This document shows positions 22,312 to 32,659 of a stretch of DNA of 64,000 bases, in pieces; position 1 is the first letter of the stretch, and every line of letters starts with the position of its first letter. A model generated the notes under the pieces. The model was not told the origin of the DNA. It did no database searches and was given only the letters and a program-made list of their open reading frames with translations. The position numbers and the translations under genes were made by a program. The DNA is taken from contig OY723244.1 of assembly GCA_963210315.1 (NCBI GenBank), forward strand, positions 2,418,001 through 2,482,000, read 5' to 3'. This stretch comes from Rhynchopus euleeides. Taxonomy: Eukaryota; Euglenozoa; Diplonemea; Diplonemida; Diplonemidae.

Positions 22312-25300
22312 ACAAAACCCTGAACTGATCACACCCTGAGCCTGATGAAGGGTGGGGTTAGTGTATAGAGCACGTTTGGTTGCAGCTGTGGTGGGGCGCT
22401 TTCCGCTCACACGAGTGTGCTTAAAAAAAAAAAAAAGGTCCGCCCGATTCCCTCTCCTCCGAAGAGACAGTCCGGCAGTTGACTGCTTCGTCCCCGGGCC
22501 GCTTCGCACCTCCTGCGGCTGATGGCAGTGATTGCTCCGAGGAGGGGGAGGAGGACATGTGCCCCACACCGCAGGCTCAGTTGACGTCTAGCCTCACCAC
22601 CTCGGCAACAGCACCTCCTCCGGCTCCGACGGTTGCTGTGACAGAGGATGTCCATGATGGGGACGTGTCGATGGAGGGCGGCCCTCCGGATGCGGCTGAG
22701 CTGCGCCGCATGGGTGATTTGCTGGATGCGATCGCTGTCGATGCGGGCGACGACGTGTCGGACGCCCCTACACCGGCGACCCTCGCGGAGCGGTCCGAGT
22801 CGATGGATGACGGCCCCGCCGTGCCCGCAGGCGAGGAGCTGTCACAGCAGAGCGTGCAGCTGGATTGTGCTCCTTGCGATCCTGCTGCTCCGACGACACT
22901 GTCAGGTGCCGTCGAGATTTTCATCCGCCGTGTTCTGTCTGGGGATGTGAGCGGGTGCATGCGCACCCATGATCAACTTCGGGAGGCGATTTGCGGAGTT
23001 GCAGGGGTGCCCTTGGAGGCTGGGCTGAGGATGATCTCCCGAGGAGGGGTGAATTCTGCTGCCAAGGAGAAGCTGTGCGGGAACCACAGCTTGCTTGGTC
23101 AGGGTGCTGTTGTTGTGCGGTCCCACCGCTCAGAGTCGACAGGGCGTGTTGCCCGATTCTGCTTCGGTGAGTGTGTGTCTGAGGGTAAGTGCAGCACAGC
23201 CATGGAAGTGGACGATGTCTCTGCGTCGAGCACACCCGGGCCTGTCACGCCGTCTGGTGCATCGCGCCCTGCCTCCACTCCCTCCACCCGTGCGACCCCC
23301 GCCACTGCTGCGTCGTCGAAGGATCGTCGTGGCCGACCGGCCTATGAAGCGGCTCAGTGGCGGAGGGTCACGAAGCGGCTGGACCAGGCCAAGCGGTGGG
23401 CGATGGCGAAGGTGTACGTCCTTGAGCGGAGGAACCGCATCCTCACCGAGGAGGTTTTGAGTCTGCGGGAACGCGTCTCCCCCGAGACCTACTACGCGAC
23501 CGGCCTGCACCACCGGGGTACCACGCACGCATACCCGCTGAAGATCCGGCGGCTCGTGCACCGCCTGCGTTGGGAGGGCCTGGGTCTGAAAGCGGTGCAC
23601 CGGCTCATCGGGGACGTCTTCGCTATCCTGTTTGGGCTGCCCCGCGAGAAGCTGCCCATTCCCTCGGCTCGGACGATTGGGCGCCTCGACTGGGTGGCCG
23701 GCCGGGTGTCTGTCGAGGCCTTCTTTGAGTACCTGAAGGATAAGGCGAGGGACTCGCAGCTGGGGGACAAGCCCACCGTGGCCATTGGGTGCGACACCTC
23801 CGCCAGGATTGGGGGTCGCATGCACGACACGCATGTGGCTTACGGGTACGTGGGCGGGAAAGAGGTGAGCGCCACCGTCACGACGCGGATAGTTCCGTCT
23901 ACGCGAGCAAAGCTGCTCTCGGAGAATCTGACGGAGACGATCCGGAAGATCGAGGAACAGGATGTGGGTGTGGAGCAGATGGTGATGGTGGACCACTGTG
24001 CGACCGCCAACAAGATGGCGAAGGACGCCAACCGGGGTGTGTTGCAATGCTGCACGCACAAGCTTGGAAGGTCCTTGCAGGCTGCGCAGTCGGTTGCCTG
24101 TGCGTGGGCGTCGCACTCTACGACAGGCGAGGGCAAATCGAGTGCGACTGACCTGTTGCTGGGGATCGTGGCCACTCTCGATGTGGAGAACGGGATTGAT
24201 TCCTCCGGAACGACCGCGCTGAACAATGTGTTGGCCGTGCACGGGACGATCCCAAAGGGCTTCGCTTTCAAGCGGGTCACCGGGTCAAAGTTCTCGGTGC
24301 ACGTGGAGAACGCTTCGCGCTTCCTGCAGTGGTCGAAGGTGCTGCAGGACATGCGTGAGAGCTTCTCGACGTCATTGTCGCGGATGCTGCAGAGGACTCA
24401 AGAGCTCGATATCCAGCTCTACCTCCTCACCTCTTACCTACTCTGGCAGGTCTACGTGACGGCGCAGTCAGCGGTGAAGCGGGGGAGCCCGACGTATGAC
24501 AAGGGCTGGGAGATCCTGCAGCGGCTTGACGACCAGCTTGGCAGCATGCTGGATGAGAAGACGGCGGAGAAAGAGGTGTTCGACATCCTCACGGACACGG
24601 TGATCGGGAAGACGGCCGACGACGTCCCGAACGACGTTCTGCTGGGGGAAGCTGCTGCTCGCGTCGCCGCGAAGGCAATTTTTTTGGAGCACACGGCTGA
24701 CGCCATGGTTGCGTGGCACGCCGCCGGGAGCACCCTGCGTACGAAGCTGAAGGAGTTCATGCAGAAGGATGCGGCTGCTGTGGAGGAGCTGGGGATAGAA
24801 GGCCTGCGGAGGTATCCGGCTACTTCTGACCGGGTGGAGAACCAGCACGGCAACTCCTCTTTCCTCTACAAGAGGCTTGCCATGGTCCACCCCGAGCGCC
24901 TGGCGTCCCTCGCAATGGCCAAGGCAAACAACTGGGTTGTGTGCCAGGCGCCGATGGAGGAGTACGCGGTGTACATGGAGAGGGCAGTGCTGGCTGTGAG
25001 GCAGGAGACCCGCCGCAGCATGAGGGAGATCGCGGAGGAAGAGCTGCGGGAGAAGTATGGCACAAAGATGCTGCGGGGGCTGCTGAAGTGTGACCTGCTC
25101 CGCCTCGCGCTGTTGCTGGGCATTCCGGAAGCCGATCGGAATGTGAAGGCCGATGATCTGCGAGTCGTGGTTGGTGACCGCGTGCTGAAGCTCGCAGAGC
25201 CCTGCCGTGGCAGGAACAACCGGGGGGACGCGGCTGACGCCACCTCCAACCTCAGGGAAAAGCTGTGGACGTCTGTGAAGGGCATCCTGGCTGCCCTGAA

Positions 25301-27541
25301 CGACGCGGGGGTGAAGCATGTGCAGGCGTTTGTGAGCTCCCCTGCATTCCCCATTCTGCTGAAGCTTCCTGGGGCGCTCCCAGAGAAGCAGGAGGATGAT
25401 GCTGATGATGTGACTGCGGATGGCGATGATGGCGACGGTCGCGAGGATGATGACGACGACAATGGCGAGGAGGAGGACGTTGGTGACGACGACGACGATC
25501 CTGATGATAGCGATGATGATGATGATGATGATGGCGATCGCATGGATGCTGCTGGTGATGACAAGTTGTGTCCGGCGCAGAAGCTGCTAGGGTGGGATAA
25601 GCTGTCCTCGTTGGAGTGCCCACGGGTGGGCCCCGACGCCACCTGTGACGACGAGTCTGACTCCTCCGACGAGGATGCCCCATTTCCTGCTGACCACCAG
25701 GTGCCGAAGCGTGTCTCCGCCCTCCTTTGGACAGATGAGGTGGTGAAAAGGCTGAGTTGTGCTGCCGGGAGTGCAAGTTTAGGTGACCTCTCTCGTGAAG
25801 ACGCCAACGTCCTCATCCAGAAGACCTTGGGCAGGATGAAGGTGGAGACCCTGCGGGGTATCCGGAACGCCGTTGCGACCTCAAAGAGTTTGGGGAAGCG
25901 CGAAGTGATGAGGGATATCCTGCTGCTCGCAGGTGCGCACAAGTCCTCCGACCTCGAGGGGAATTTTCCGTCCCGTGACAAGGTGCTGCGAGTGGCCCTC
26001 AGCAAGGCGAGCCTCCCGCGGGGCCAGGCGACCTCCGGCTCCCCGAAGGGTTTCCCTCAGGCAATCCCCATCCCCGTGGCAGTGAAGGAAGAGCACCGTG
26101 CCTCTCTGTGGAGGCTCTTCTGCATGTCCCGCGACGATGCGGAGGACCGCGAGAGGATCGGTGCTGAAGTGCTGGGGACGGGGCCATTGCAGCCTCGATC
26201 TGCAACCGCCGCCGAGACGGGTGCCCCGGTGGTGCAGACAGAAACTGCGACTACTCCAACTCCAGCTCCAACTGCAACTGCAACTCCAGCTCCAACTGCA
26301 ACTCAAGCTCCAACTGCAACTGCAACTCCGACTCCGACTCCTCCCACTCCAGCCCCTCCAGTGCTGTTTTCTGCCGAGGACCACGTCGCGGGGCTGGGCT
26401 TTCCGAAGTTCTCCTTCTCCGATGCGGGTGCGAATTGGCAGAGTGGGTGCCCTTCGTCGGCCTACATCGTGTTGCAGAAGCTTCTCACGGAACTGGGTGT
26501 CGAGAACCCCCTCCAAGCGGTCACGTGGCAGGATGCTCAGCATGAGCAGGCGAGGGTCGAGAAGGGTGGCGGTTGGGCTGTGTGCTCCAACGGGAGATTT
26601 AGCCCCGAGGTGGTGGGCACTCTACTCGAGAGAGCGACGGGTGGCAAGTGGTATCTTGCGGAACCGGGGGACGCTTTTGTGAGGTCGCGATTTGCTGTTG
26701 TGCAAGCATTTGCGTCTCGTGAGTTGGTGCATGATCGCGACTGTTGGTGGCTTCTCGCGACGAAGCAGCCACCTTCTGCAGGCATTGTCCGATGTCTGGT
26801 CGGGAACCACCCGAAATACGAGGTGTGGGGACCACATGGGCCAACCAAACCCTTTAAAAAATTGGTGGCCCCTCTCGAGTCTGTGTGGACGGCGACAGCG
26901 TGCATTCGCTGGTGCGTGCGTGCGAGTACCGACAGTGTGACGGCAGACACCTCACACTGTGGTTACAGCGAGCACTGGGAGAAGGCCAAGGCCGCCGACG
27001 AGGCGGAGATCGATGCCCTGCGCGCCCGGGATGATAGGGCTAAAGACCCTCAGAAAGCGGACCGTGCGAAGTATCGACAGGTGGCGGAGGACTTCGGGTG
27101 GGAGGTGGCGGAACTCCGTTTGAGGGACGTTTTCCCTCCAGATCTTCACCTGACTTCCGGGGTCGGTCGGGTGAAGAGGGAGCTTACTTGTTTGCGTAGG
27201 TTCAACCACGAAACTGGGTTGGCGGAGGACGGTGAGGACTGCGCCCTCACGGGGGAGAGCGGGTGGGCTGTGGCGAACTGGGTCGTGCAGCACTGTTGGT
27301 TCTTCCCCACCAAAGTGCTGGCGAAAATGAAGGCACTGGACCCACGCAGGGTTCCGCCGGGCGTGGCACTGCAGCTGGGGGAGCGTACGGAGCCGGAGTG
27401 GCCCCGCATCACGTGGGAGCAGATGCAGCTGTGCCAACACCAGGGTCCGCTGAGGGAGTCGAATGGCTTCCGGGGAGTCCGGCTTTCGTGGAAGGGGGAT
27501 TTCTGCATCTCCGCCGTGATCCTCGCTGTCGAGACGGAAGT
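22312..27541 (+). mobile_element. Large DDE-type DNA transposon, right end not seen
   Basis: The left end (22312-22422) begins ACAAAACCC and is the inverse of 17157-17267. An A-run follows at about 22423-22434, then the transposase frame. No matching right terminal repeat appears: the frame runs straight into the 507-bp inverted repeat of the next element at 27542. The simplest reading is that the next element inserted here and the right part of this transposon is missing or displaced. Confidence 0.65.
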
Positions 27542-27554
27542 CCAGGGGGGATAA
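22557..27554 (+). CDS. Predicted DDE-type transposase with long C-terminal extension
   Basis: From the first ATG (22557) the frame encodes 1665 residues; open sequence extends back to 22479 without an ATG. Residues 1-270 are low-complexity with acidic and Pro/Ser/Thr stretches. A candidate RNase-H-fold core follows: VAIGCDTSARIGG (Asp about 413), MVMVDHCATANKM (Asp about 479), a long helical insertion, then ATSDRVENQHGNSSF (Glu about 761). A D...D...long insert...E layout is seen in several large eukaryotic DNA transposases such as KDZ- and hAT-related groups; I cannot assign the family. After it come an Asp-rich tract (about residues 960-1010), a Thr/Pro/Ala repeat linker (about 1240-1265), and a C-terminal module with GCPSSAYIVLQKLL and WWLLATKQPP that might be a cysteine-peptidase-like fold (speculative). 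The stop codon lies inside the terminal repeat of the next element, so the native C-terminus may be lost. Confidence 0.7.
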   Translation: MCPTPQAQLTSSLTTSATAPPPAPTVAVTEDVHDGDVSMEGGPPDAAELRRMGDLLDAIAVDAGDDVSDAPTPATLAERSESMDDGPAVPAGEELSQQSVQLDCAPCDPAAPTTLSGAVEIFIRRVLSGDVSGCMRTHDQLREAICGVAGVPLEAGLRMISRGGVNSAAKEKLCGNHSLLGQGAVVVRSHRSESTGRVARFCFGECVSEGKCSTAMEVDDVSASSTPGPVTPSGASRPASTPSTRATPATAASSKDRRGRPAYEAAQWRRVTKRLDQAKRWAMAKVYVLERRNRILTEEVLSLRERVSPETYYATGLHHRGTTHAYPLKIRRLVHRLRWEGLGLKAVHRLIGDVFAILFGLPREKLPIPSARTIGRLDWVAGRVSVEAFFEYLKDKARDSQLGDKPTVAIGCDTSARIGGRMHDTHVAYGYVGGKEVSATVTTRIVPSTRAKLLSENLTETIRKIEEQDVGVEQMVMVDHCATANKMAKDANRGVLQCCTHKLGRSLQAAQSVACAWASHSTTGEGKSSATDLLLGIVATLDVENGIDSSGTTALNNVLAVHGTIPKGFAFKRVTGSKFSVHVENASRFLQWSKVLQDMRESFSTSLSRMLQRTQELDIQLYLLTSYLLWQVYVTAQSAVKRGSPTYDKGWEILQRLDDQLGSMLDEKTAEKEVFDILTDTVIGKTADDVPNDVLLGEAAARVAAKAIFLEHTADAMVAWHAAGSTLRTKLKEFMQKDAAAVEELGIEGLRRYPATSDRVENQHGNSSFLYKRLAMVHPERLASLAMAKANNWVVCQAPMEEYAVYMERAVLAVRQETRRSMREIAEEELREKYGTKMLRGLLKCDLLRLALLLGIPEADRNVKADDLRVVVGDRVLKLAEPCRGRNNRGDAADATSNLREKLWTSVKGILAALNDAGVKHVQAFVSSPAFPILLKLPGALPEKQEDDADDVTADGDDGDGREDDDDDNGEEEDVGDDDDDPDDSDDDDDDDGDRMDAAGDDKLCPAQKLLGWDKLSSLECPRVGPDATCDDESDSSDEDAPFPADHQVPKRVSALLWTDEVVKRLSCAAGSASLGDLSREDANVLIQKTLGRMKVETLRGIRNAVATSKSLGKREVMRDILLLAGAHKSSDLEGNFPSRDKVLRVALSKASLPRGQATSGSPKGFPQAIPIPVAVKEEHRASLWRLFCMSRDDAEDRERIGAEVLGTGPLQPRSATAAETGAPVVQTETATTPTPAPTATATPAPTATQAPTATATPTPTPPTPAPPVLFSAEDHVAGLGFPKFSFSDAGANWQSGCPSSAYIVLQKLLTELGVENPLQAVTWQDAQHEQARVEKGGGWAVCSNGRFSPEVVGTLLERATGGKWYLAEPGDAFVRSRFAVVQAFASRELVHDRDCWWLLATKQPPSAGIVRCLVGNHPKYEVWGPHGPTKPFKKLVAPLESVWTATACIRWCVRASTDSVTADTSHCGYSEHWEKAKAADEAEIDALRARDDRAKDPQKADRAKYRQVAEDFGWEVAELRLRDVFPPDLHLTSGVGRVKRELTCLRRFNHETGLAEDGEDCALTGESGWAVANWVVQHCWFFPTKVLAKMKALDPRRVPPGVALQLGERTEPEWPRITWEQMQLCQHQGPLRESNGFRGVRLSWKGDFCISAVILAVETEVQGG

Positions 27555-28048
27555 AATCCAACTTGCTGCCTTCACGTGGCGCCCCCTGTGATTACCCTCC
27601 TCCGAGGGGAAACTAAAGCAAGCTCTGGTAACTCTTTTTCCGCTGTGTGCCCTGTTTCATATATGCGGAGGGGCCCTTTCTGCACGGCTTTGGTTTTATT
27701 GATGTTGTGGTGTGCGTGGTTTATTTTCCCTTTTTTTGTTGTTTTCGCAGCATTTTATGCTGTCGGGTGAGCTTCCGCCCCATGGGAGGCGCTCCTTCCG
27801 GCTTGCGCTGCCCACCCATCCCACCCCCGTCCCCTTCCCACATTCTTTCTTTTCTTTTAGGGGAGACGTCCTCGCAGTGGCTGTTTGGCCTGACGCGATT
27901 CCCCGCCTCAAAGCAGACCCACCTGGCAGCTACTCAAGGCACATGAGGAGTGAGAGGCGTCAACGGGCGCAACGCCCCTCCCTGCGGTCCGGCTTCCGCC
28001 ACGTGGCTGACTCAAAGCAGCGAAGTGACCAACGGGAGCGACATGAAA
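27542..28048 (+). repeat. Left 507-bp terminal inverted repeat of the USP element
   Basis: Starts CCAGGGGGGATAAAATCC and is the reverse complement of 31521-32027 base for base as far as I compared. It contains intron-like signals (TTTTCGCAG and TTTTCTTTTAGG), suggesting 5' untranslated exons. It ends at a run of 17 A (28046-28062). Confidence 0.93.
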
Positions 28049-30837
28049 AAAAAAAAAAAAAAGTGAGGGCGTTCCCGCCGCATACCCCGCCCGGCTCCCT
28101 CAAATGCACCGACCAGGGACAGTGGCACACCGTGCGTGTCAAGCTGTATCCGCCTGGACCAGGGGACAGGAGCGATGTCGCGCGTGTGCCCGAGGGAGCC
28201 TGGGATTCCGAGGTCGCGGCGATGTTATTTGCCCCCCCCGACGACACCGCCTCGGGGCGGAACAGAGGCTTGTGGCGAGTGGCTCTGCGGGTGGAGCGTG
28301 AGTCGGACAGGTGTGTGGTGAAGTGCACCGACCACCCTGAGGAGTCGCACGAATCCCTAGAGGCTGCGGTGCAGCATTTTCTGGCGCAGGGGGAATTCGA
28401 GCTGTATGCCGTCCGTAGCGCCGAACGTGCGATGGCCAGCGTTCCGTGTATGCGGAGCCTGCGGGTGAGCCGGATGGTGAAGGCGAGGAAGAGCCTGACG
28501 GAGGAGGAGATGAAGCTCCCAGCGCAGCTGTGGAGGGCACGCTGCCTGGCGTACGTGGAGGGGAAGATGGCGGAGGAGTTTGGCCGCATCCGGGAAGCTG
28601 CAAATCGCCTGATCTACCGAGAGGTTCCCAAGTCGCTGTTTTCAGCGGCGCCGGGTACGGTAGAAAGACAGAACCTGCTGAGCGTCGACTGGCTGCGGAA
28701 ACGGCGCCCCCACTCCGTGACCTACCTCGGGGATATGCTCTCGGCGGTGGCGGACCTGGCGGTGAGGTGCTTGGAGGAGGAGGTGCGCGCCACGCTGACG
28801 AAGGATGTGCCGGGGAAGCTTAAAATAATCTTCCCCGGTCAGGAGCCTCTGAGGCCCTTCTCGGAGATGGGTCTGGTGGAGGTGCATCACTTGTGGGAGG
28901 AGGTGGTGAACGGGAAGTGGCAGATGGACCGGTGCGTGGCTGAGCTGAGGCAGCAGCTCAGTGAGGTTGAGCTCAGGTGCGGACGGCGGTCAGCGCAGGC
29001 GGATGCGGTCGCGACGCCGGTGTCTGCTGCACCCTCGGTGCCATGCTGCAAGGTGTGTGGGGAGACCTGCACGAAGAAGGGGACCCCCTTTGTGAGTTTG
29101 GCTTCGCATGCCGCTTCGGCGCACGGCCTCACCTGGGAGGAGTACTGTGCGCATCCGGGTTCCTGCGTGTCGACGGAGGGCAAGCGGAAGCGCAGCAGCA
29201 GCACCACCAGGAGCACGCCTGTGCCGGAGGATGACCCTGGCTCATTGGATTCGGTGACGGAGCGTGATTCGGCGGCGGAGTATGACTTGGAGAGGGAGCT
29301 CGGTGGCAGCGATTTTCCTGGACATTGCGCAGATGACGACGGTGCGCCGCTCCCTCCAGGGCACCCCTCCCACTCCAGCACCGGCAGCCCGCGGAAGCGC
29401 CCGAGGGTGACCCCTGTGACATCGCCTGCCTCTCGCAAACCCGCATCTCCTCCGCATACCCCCTTCCGCATGGTTGCAGCCTGGTGGTCCTTCCCGCGGA
29501 CGGCTGACGGTCAGGGAGCAAACACATGCTTCATGGCAGCCTGCCTGCAGCTGCTCCGCCCCTGCATCGACGTCATCAGGTCCGAACCGAAGTGCACCGC
29601 CTGCGAGACGACGATGTACCCCCTGCTCTCCTTCCTGAAGAACATGTGCCGTGGGAAGGGATCGGAACAGAACCTCGATGGCCTCCGACAGCTCTCCCGG
29701 GAGTCCGGGAGAGCTGTCTTCGAGGAGATGGAAAGGGATGTGGGCGAGGCCCACAGCCTCCTGAAGCGGAAGCAGCAGTGCCTTGCGCATTTCCTGGGAG
29801 AGTTGCTGCAGATCCTGTCCGCCGAGTGGTGGGAATGGAGACGGTGCGGCCCACAGAACCGGCGCCCCGTGTGCACCCTCCCCATCCACTTTACCGACGT
29901 GCAGGGTAAATGCGGGACGTGCGGCAACCCCACCAGCGCCAACCAGCACCAGGGGTGGTACGTGAAGGGGAGCCCTGAGAGGTTCCAGACCCTGCAGGTG
30001 CTTGTGGATTCTGCGATGCGATGCGAGACGAGCACCGCATTCACATGTGCGGACAAGAGCTGCCTGGGGAGATGCAGCACCACGACGACCACGATGTTTG
30101 TCGGGGGAACGCTGCTGCTGTGGGTGACGCGGCTGACTGACAAGGGCGGTGGCCACACCTTCCTGTCGTCACAATGCGATGTGCCAAGCGAATCAGCAGT
30201 GTGTATCTGTACACAGAAATAAACCAATAACATGACAGTAGAATGCGATGTGCCGCTGCAGCTCGAAATCGCCGACATCTTCGGGTCGGTCAGGAGGGCG
30301 ACCTTCACCCTTGGTGCCTGCGCGGTGCACTCCGGGGGGGTGAGTGGCGGGCACTACACCTGCTACTCCTACAGTCCTGCGGCGAAGGCCATGTTTCTGC
30401 ACGACGACGCGTACACGAAGCAGGTGGACATCGCGGAGTCCCTCGAAGTGATGCGGACACACAGCGTCATGTTCCGGTACGACCGGACACCGGACAGCTG
30501 CACCGAGGAGTTCCGCATCTCGTGGGTGGGGCTGCTTGATTTGCTGCAGACTGACGATGAGGAATCCCACCGCAACGTGCAGAGGCTGTTCCCCCCTGAA
30601 CAGCGCCAGCAGCAGGAGGAGGAGGAGAGGCGGCAGCGGGAGCTAAAGAGGCAGAAGGAGGAGCAGGAGCGGCTACGCCGCCAGGGCAAGCATGGTGGTA
30701 AGGGTAGCAAGGGTGGCAAGGGCGGTAAGGGTGGCAAGGGTGGCAAGGGCGGCAAGGGCGGGAAGAAAGGTGGGAAGGGTGGCAAGAAGGGTGGTAAGGG
30801 TGGTAAGGGCGGGAAGAAGGGGCAGCAGTCGTCGTGA
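27757..30837 (+). pseudogene. USP-type ubiquitin hydrolase gene of the inverted-repeat element, split by a 56-bp insertion
   Basis: One gene is now read as two frames (to 30222 and from 30232). The N-terminal part is unrecognised, with the true start in or just after the left repeat. A C-x2-C...H-x4-H finger (CCKVCGETC, then SHAASAHGLTWEEY) lies at about 29044-29135, followed by a Ser/Pro/Asp-rich linker. The USP Cys box is GANTCFMAACLQLL (Cys codon 29527), with C-x2-C pairs at CGTCG and nearby typical of the USP zinc finger. After the insertion come the His box SGGVSGGHYTCYSY (His codon 30352) and LHDDAYTKQV. The tail is a Lys/Gly repeat (about 30690-30830). Removing the insert and one 13-bp duplication rejoins CDVP to LQLEIADIF in one frame. 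The family removes ubiquitin from substrates; the role in a mobile element is unknown. Confidence 0.85.
30186..30241 (+). mobile_element. 56-bp 5'-truncated copy of the Penelope-like element
   Basis: The 56 bp match the last 56 bp of both long direct repeats of the Penelope-like element (ending at 33877 and 42076). They are flanked by a 13-bp direct repeat AATGCGATGTGCC (30173-30185 and 30242-30254), the target duplication. Extreme 5' truncation fits target-primed reverse transcription. Confidence 0.93.
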
Positions 30838-31520
30838 AGCCGCACAAGAGGCACGAGGGGTTCTATGTGTATTCTGCCAGTCCCTACCCGAGACTGCAGG
30901 CATTTTCATGCTTGCTGACCCCCATTCCAATGAGTGACTGCGAGTGTGTGTTTCGAACAGCTTCCAGTGTTGTTTATCTCCTTAGGGCCTGTCTTCTCGC
31001 AGCCAAGGGTGCTTTGCTCCTGTTGACCTGTGTTTCGTATTCATCCGATGCAGGAGACCTACTGATGCAGTATCTCATGTTGTGTGAGTCAATCTTGGCC
31101 TGCTTTTCCCTAATCGATTCTGGCAGGATGCGAATGACCGAGCAAGATGATCGGTGATTTTTTTTTGCACATAACACACCTGTGTGGTACGGGAAATGCT
31201 ACGAGGAACGCGATGGACTCGGGACTGCTGCTGGCCTCTCTTGCTATGGTTTACTTATGTTTCGTGCTCCACCTGCTCCACCTCATTCTGCACTTCAGAT
31301 GATCCACTTCACGTGGGTTACGGGGTTTGGGACAACGATGATATGTTGTGTCCGACGACAAGGTAAGGTAAGCTCATCGAGGTACACCAAACCGGAGTTG
31401 TCAAATCAAAAAAAATATGGGGGGGGGGGTTTCAAAGTGCAAGAGGTGGAGCCCGTTCAACAGGTGGAAGCGTCCAATGCAACACTCACAGCATAGAGGC
31501 CAAGTGTTTCTCGTAGTATT
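30838..31520. other. 3' region of the USP element, no gene seen
   Basis: It holds a few short AT-richer stretches, an 8-T run near 31158, and a G-run near 31422. No convincing coding frame. It includes GTGGAAGCGTCCAATGCAAC at about 31470, a diverged version of the 19-bp border motif. Confidence 0.6.
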
Positions 31521-32027
31521 TTTCATGTCGCTCCCGTTGGTCACTTCGCTGCTTTGAGTCAGCCACGTGGCGGAAGCCGGACCGCAGGGAGGGGCGTTGC
31601 GCCCGTTGACGCCTCTCACTCCTCATGTGCCTTGAGTAGCTGCCAGGTGGGTCTGCTTTGAGGCGGGGAATCGCGTCAGGCCAAACAGCCACTGCGAGGA
31701 CGTCTCCCCTAAAAGAAAAGAAAGAATGTGGGAAGGGGACGGGGGTGGGATGGGTGGGCAGCGCAAGCCGGAAGGAGCGCCTCCCATGGGGCGGAAGCTC
31801 ACCCGACAGCATAAAATGCTGCGAAAACAACAAAAAAAGGGAAAATAAACCACGCACACCACAACATCAATAAAACCAAAGCCGTGCAGAAAGGGCCCCT
31901 CCGCATATATGAAACAGGGCACACAGCGGAAAAAGAGTTACCAGAGCTTGCTTTAGTTTCCCCTCGGAGGAGGGTAATCACAGGGGGCGCCACGTGAAGG
32001 CAGCAAGTTGGATTTTATCCCCCCTGG
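31521..32027 (-). repeat. Right 507-bp terminal inverted repeat of the USP element
   Basis: Reverse complement of 27542-28048, ending GGATTTTATCCCCCCTGG. The inner A/T run is much shorter here (5 T) than on the left (17 A), as expected for a slippage-prone tract. Confidence 0.93.
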
Positions 32028-32659
32028 TACCCATGGTGATGTGAGTCACCTGCAGCCAGCGGCCCCTGCCCCCCAACCTGCCCCAATCCCCCACCCGAAG
32101 CCGTGATCATCTGAACTCCGCATTGCCAGCCACCCCACCCCAGTGGCCACACACACAGACCAATGTGACCCCCAGCATACAGAGAGCAGGTTCCATGGAG
32201 GTCCTTCTGACAGGGAAGCCGTGACAAGGCCCCATTCGGGCGTGAATTCCATGTGGTGGGCCCTCCTCGCATCCGCTCGTCATGTGGGTGTGATTCCGGA
32301 GTCGTGTGTTCGGTTGCATTCCTGTCGACCACCTCGGCGGCCCACATTTTCGGGTGAAAACCCCGATTTTGGCAGAGTCGGAGGTGTTCCGGGGGTGGTG
32401 GGGCCCCAAAACGGGAGAAAAATGCACCAATATTTTTGCCCAGAAAAAAGTTTGTGAGAAACGGCTGGAAAAATCACAGCTTGCCACCCTCTAATGCTGA
32501 GCCCACTTTTTGCAGAAGGCCTCTGCCGAAAGATGTCCAAAACACAGGTCACAGCAGGTGGGATGCCTGTTTGAGACACACTGTCTTGGTCCCCCAACCC
32601 CACCGTCGCACACTGCACACACCGCCCCAGGTGAGCACTGAGGGCAAACTTTCGACAAG
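32028..32659. other. Upstream region of the first ubiquitin-like/WD40 gene
   Basis: No supported gene. It probably contains the promoter and leader of the gene starting at 32660, but I recognise no specific element. Confidence 0.5.

Larger units (their letters stand above)
27542..32027 (+). mobile_element. 4.5-kb inverted-repeat element carrying a USP deubiquitinase gene
   Basis: Long, nearly identical inverted repeats enclose a single plus-strand gene with a USP (peptidase C19) domain; no transposase is present. The left end coincides with the last codons of the large transposase frame. No clear target duplication is visible (flanks GGAAGT and TACCCATGG). The near-identity of the arms suggests a recent insertion or recent gene conversion. 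It may be mobilised in trans. Confidence 0.8.

Noticed and set aside
26352-26930. Active cysteine peptidase at the transposase C-terminus
   Set aside because: GCPSSAYIVLQ and WWLLAT suggest a Josephin- or OTU-like layout, but no His or Asp in a convincing position could be fixed; kept only as a possibility.
30838-31496. Small plus-strand ORFs in the 3' part of the USP element
   Set aside because: Short, no similarity, composition like non-coding sequence.
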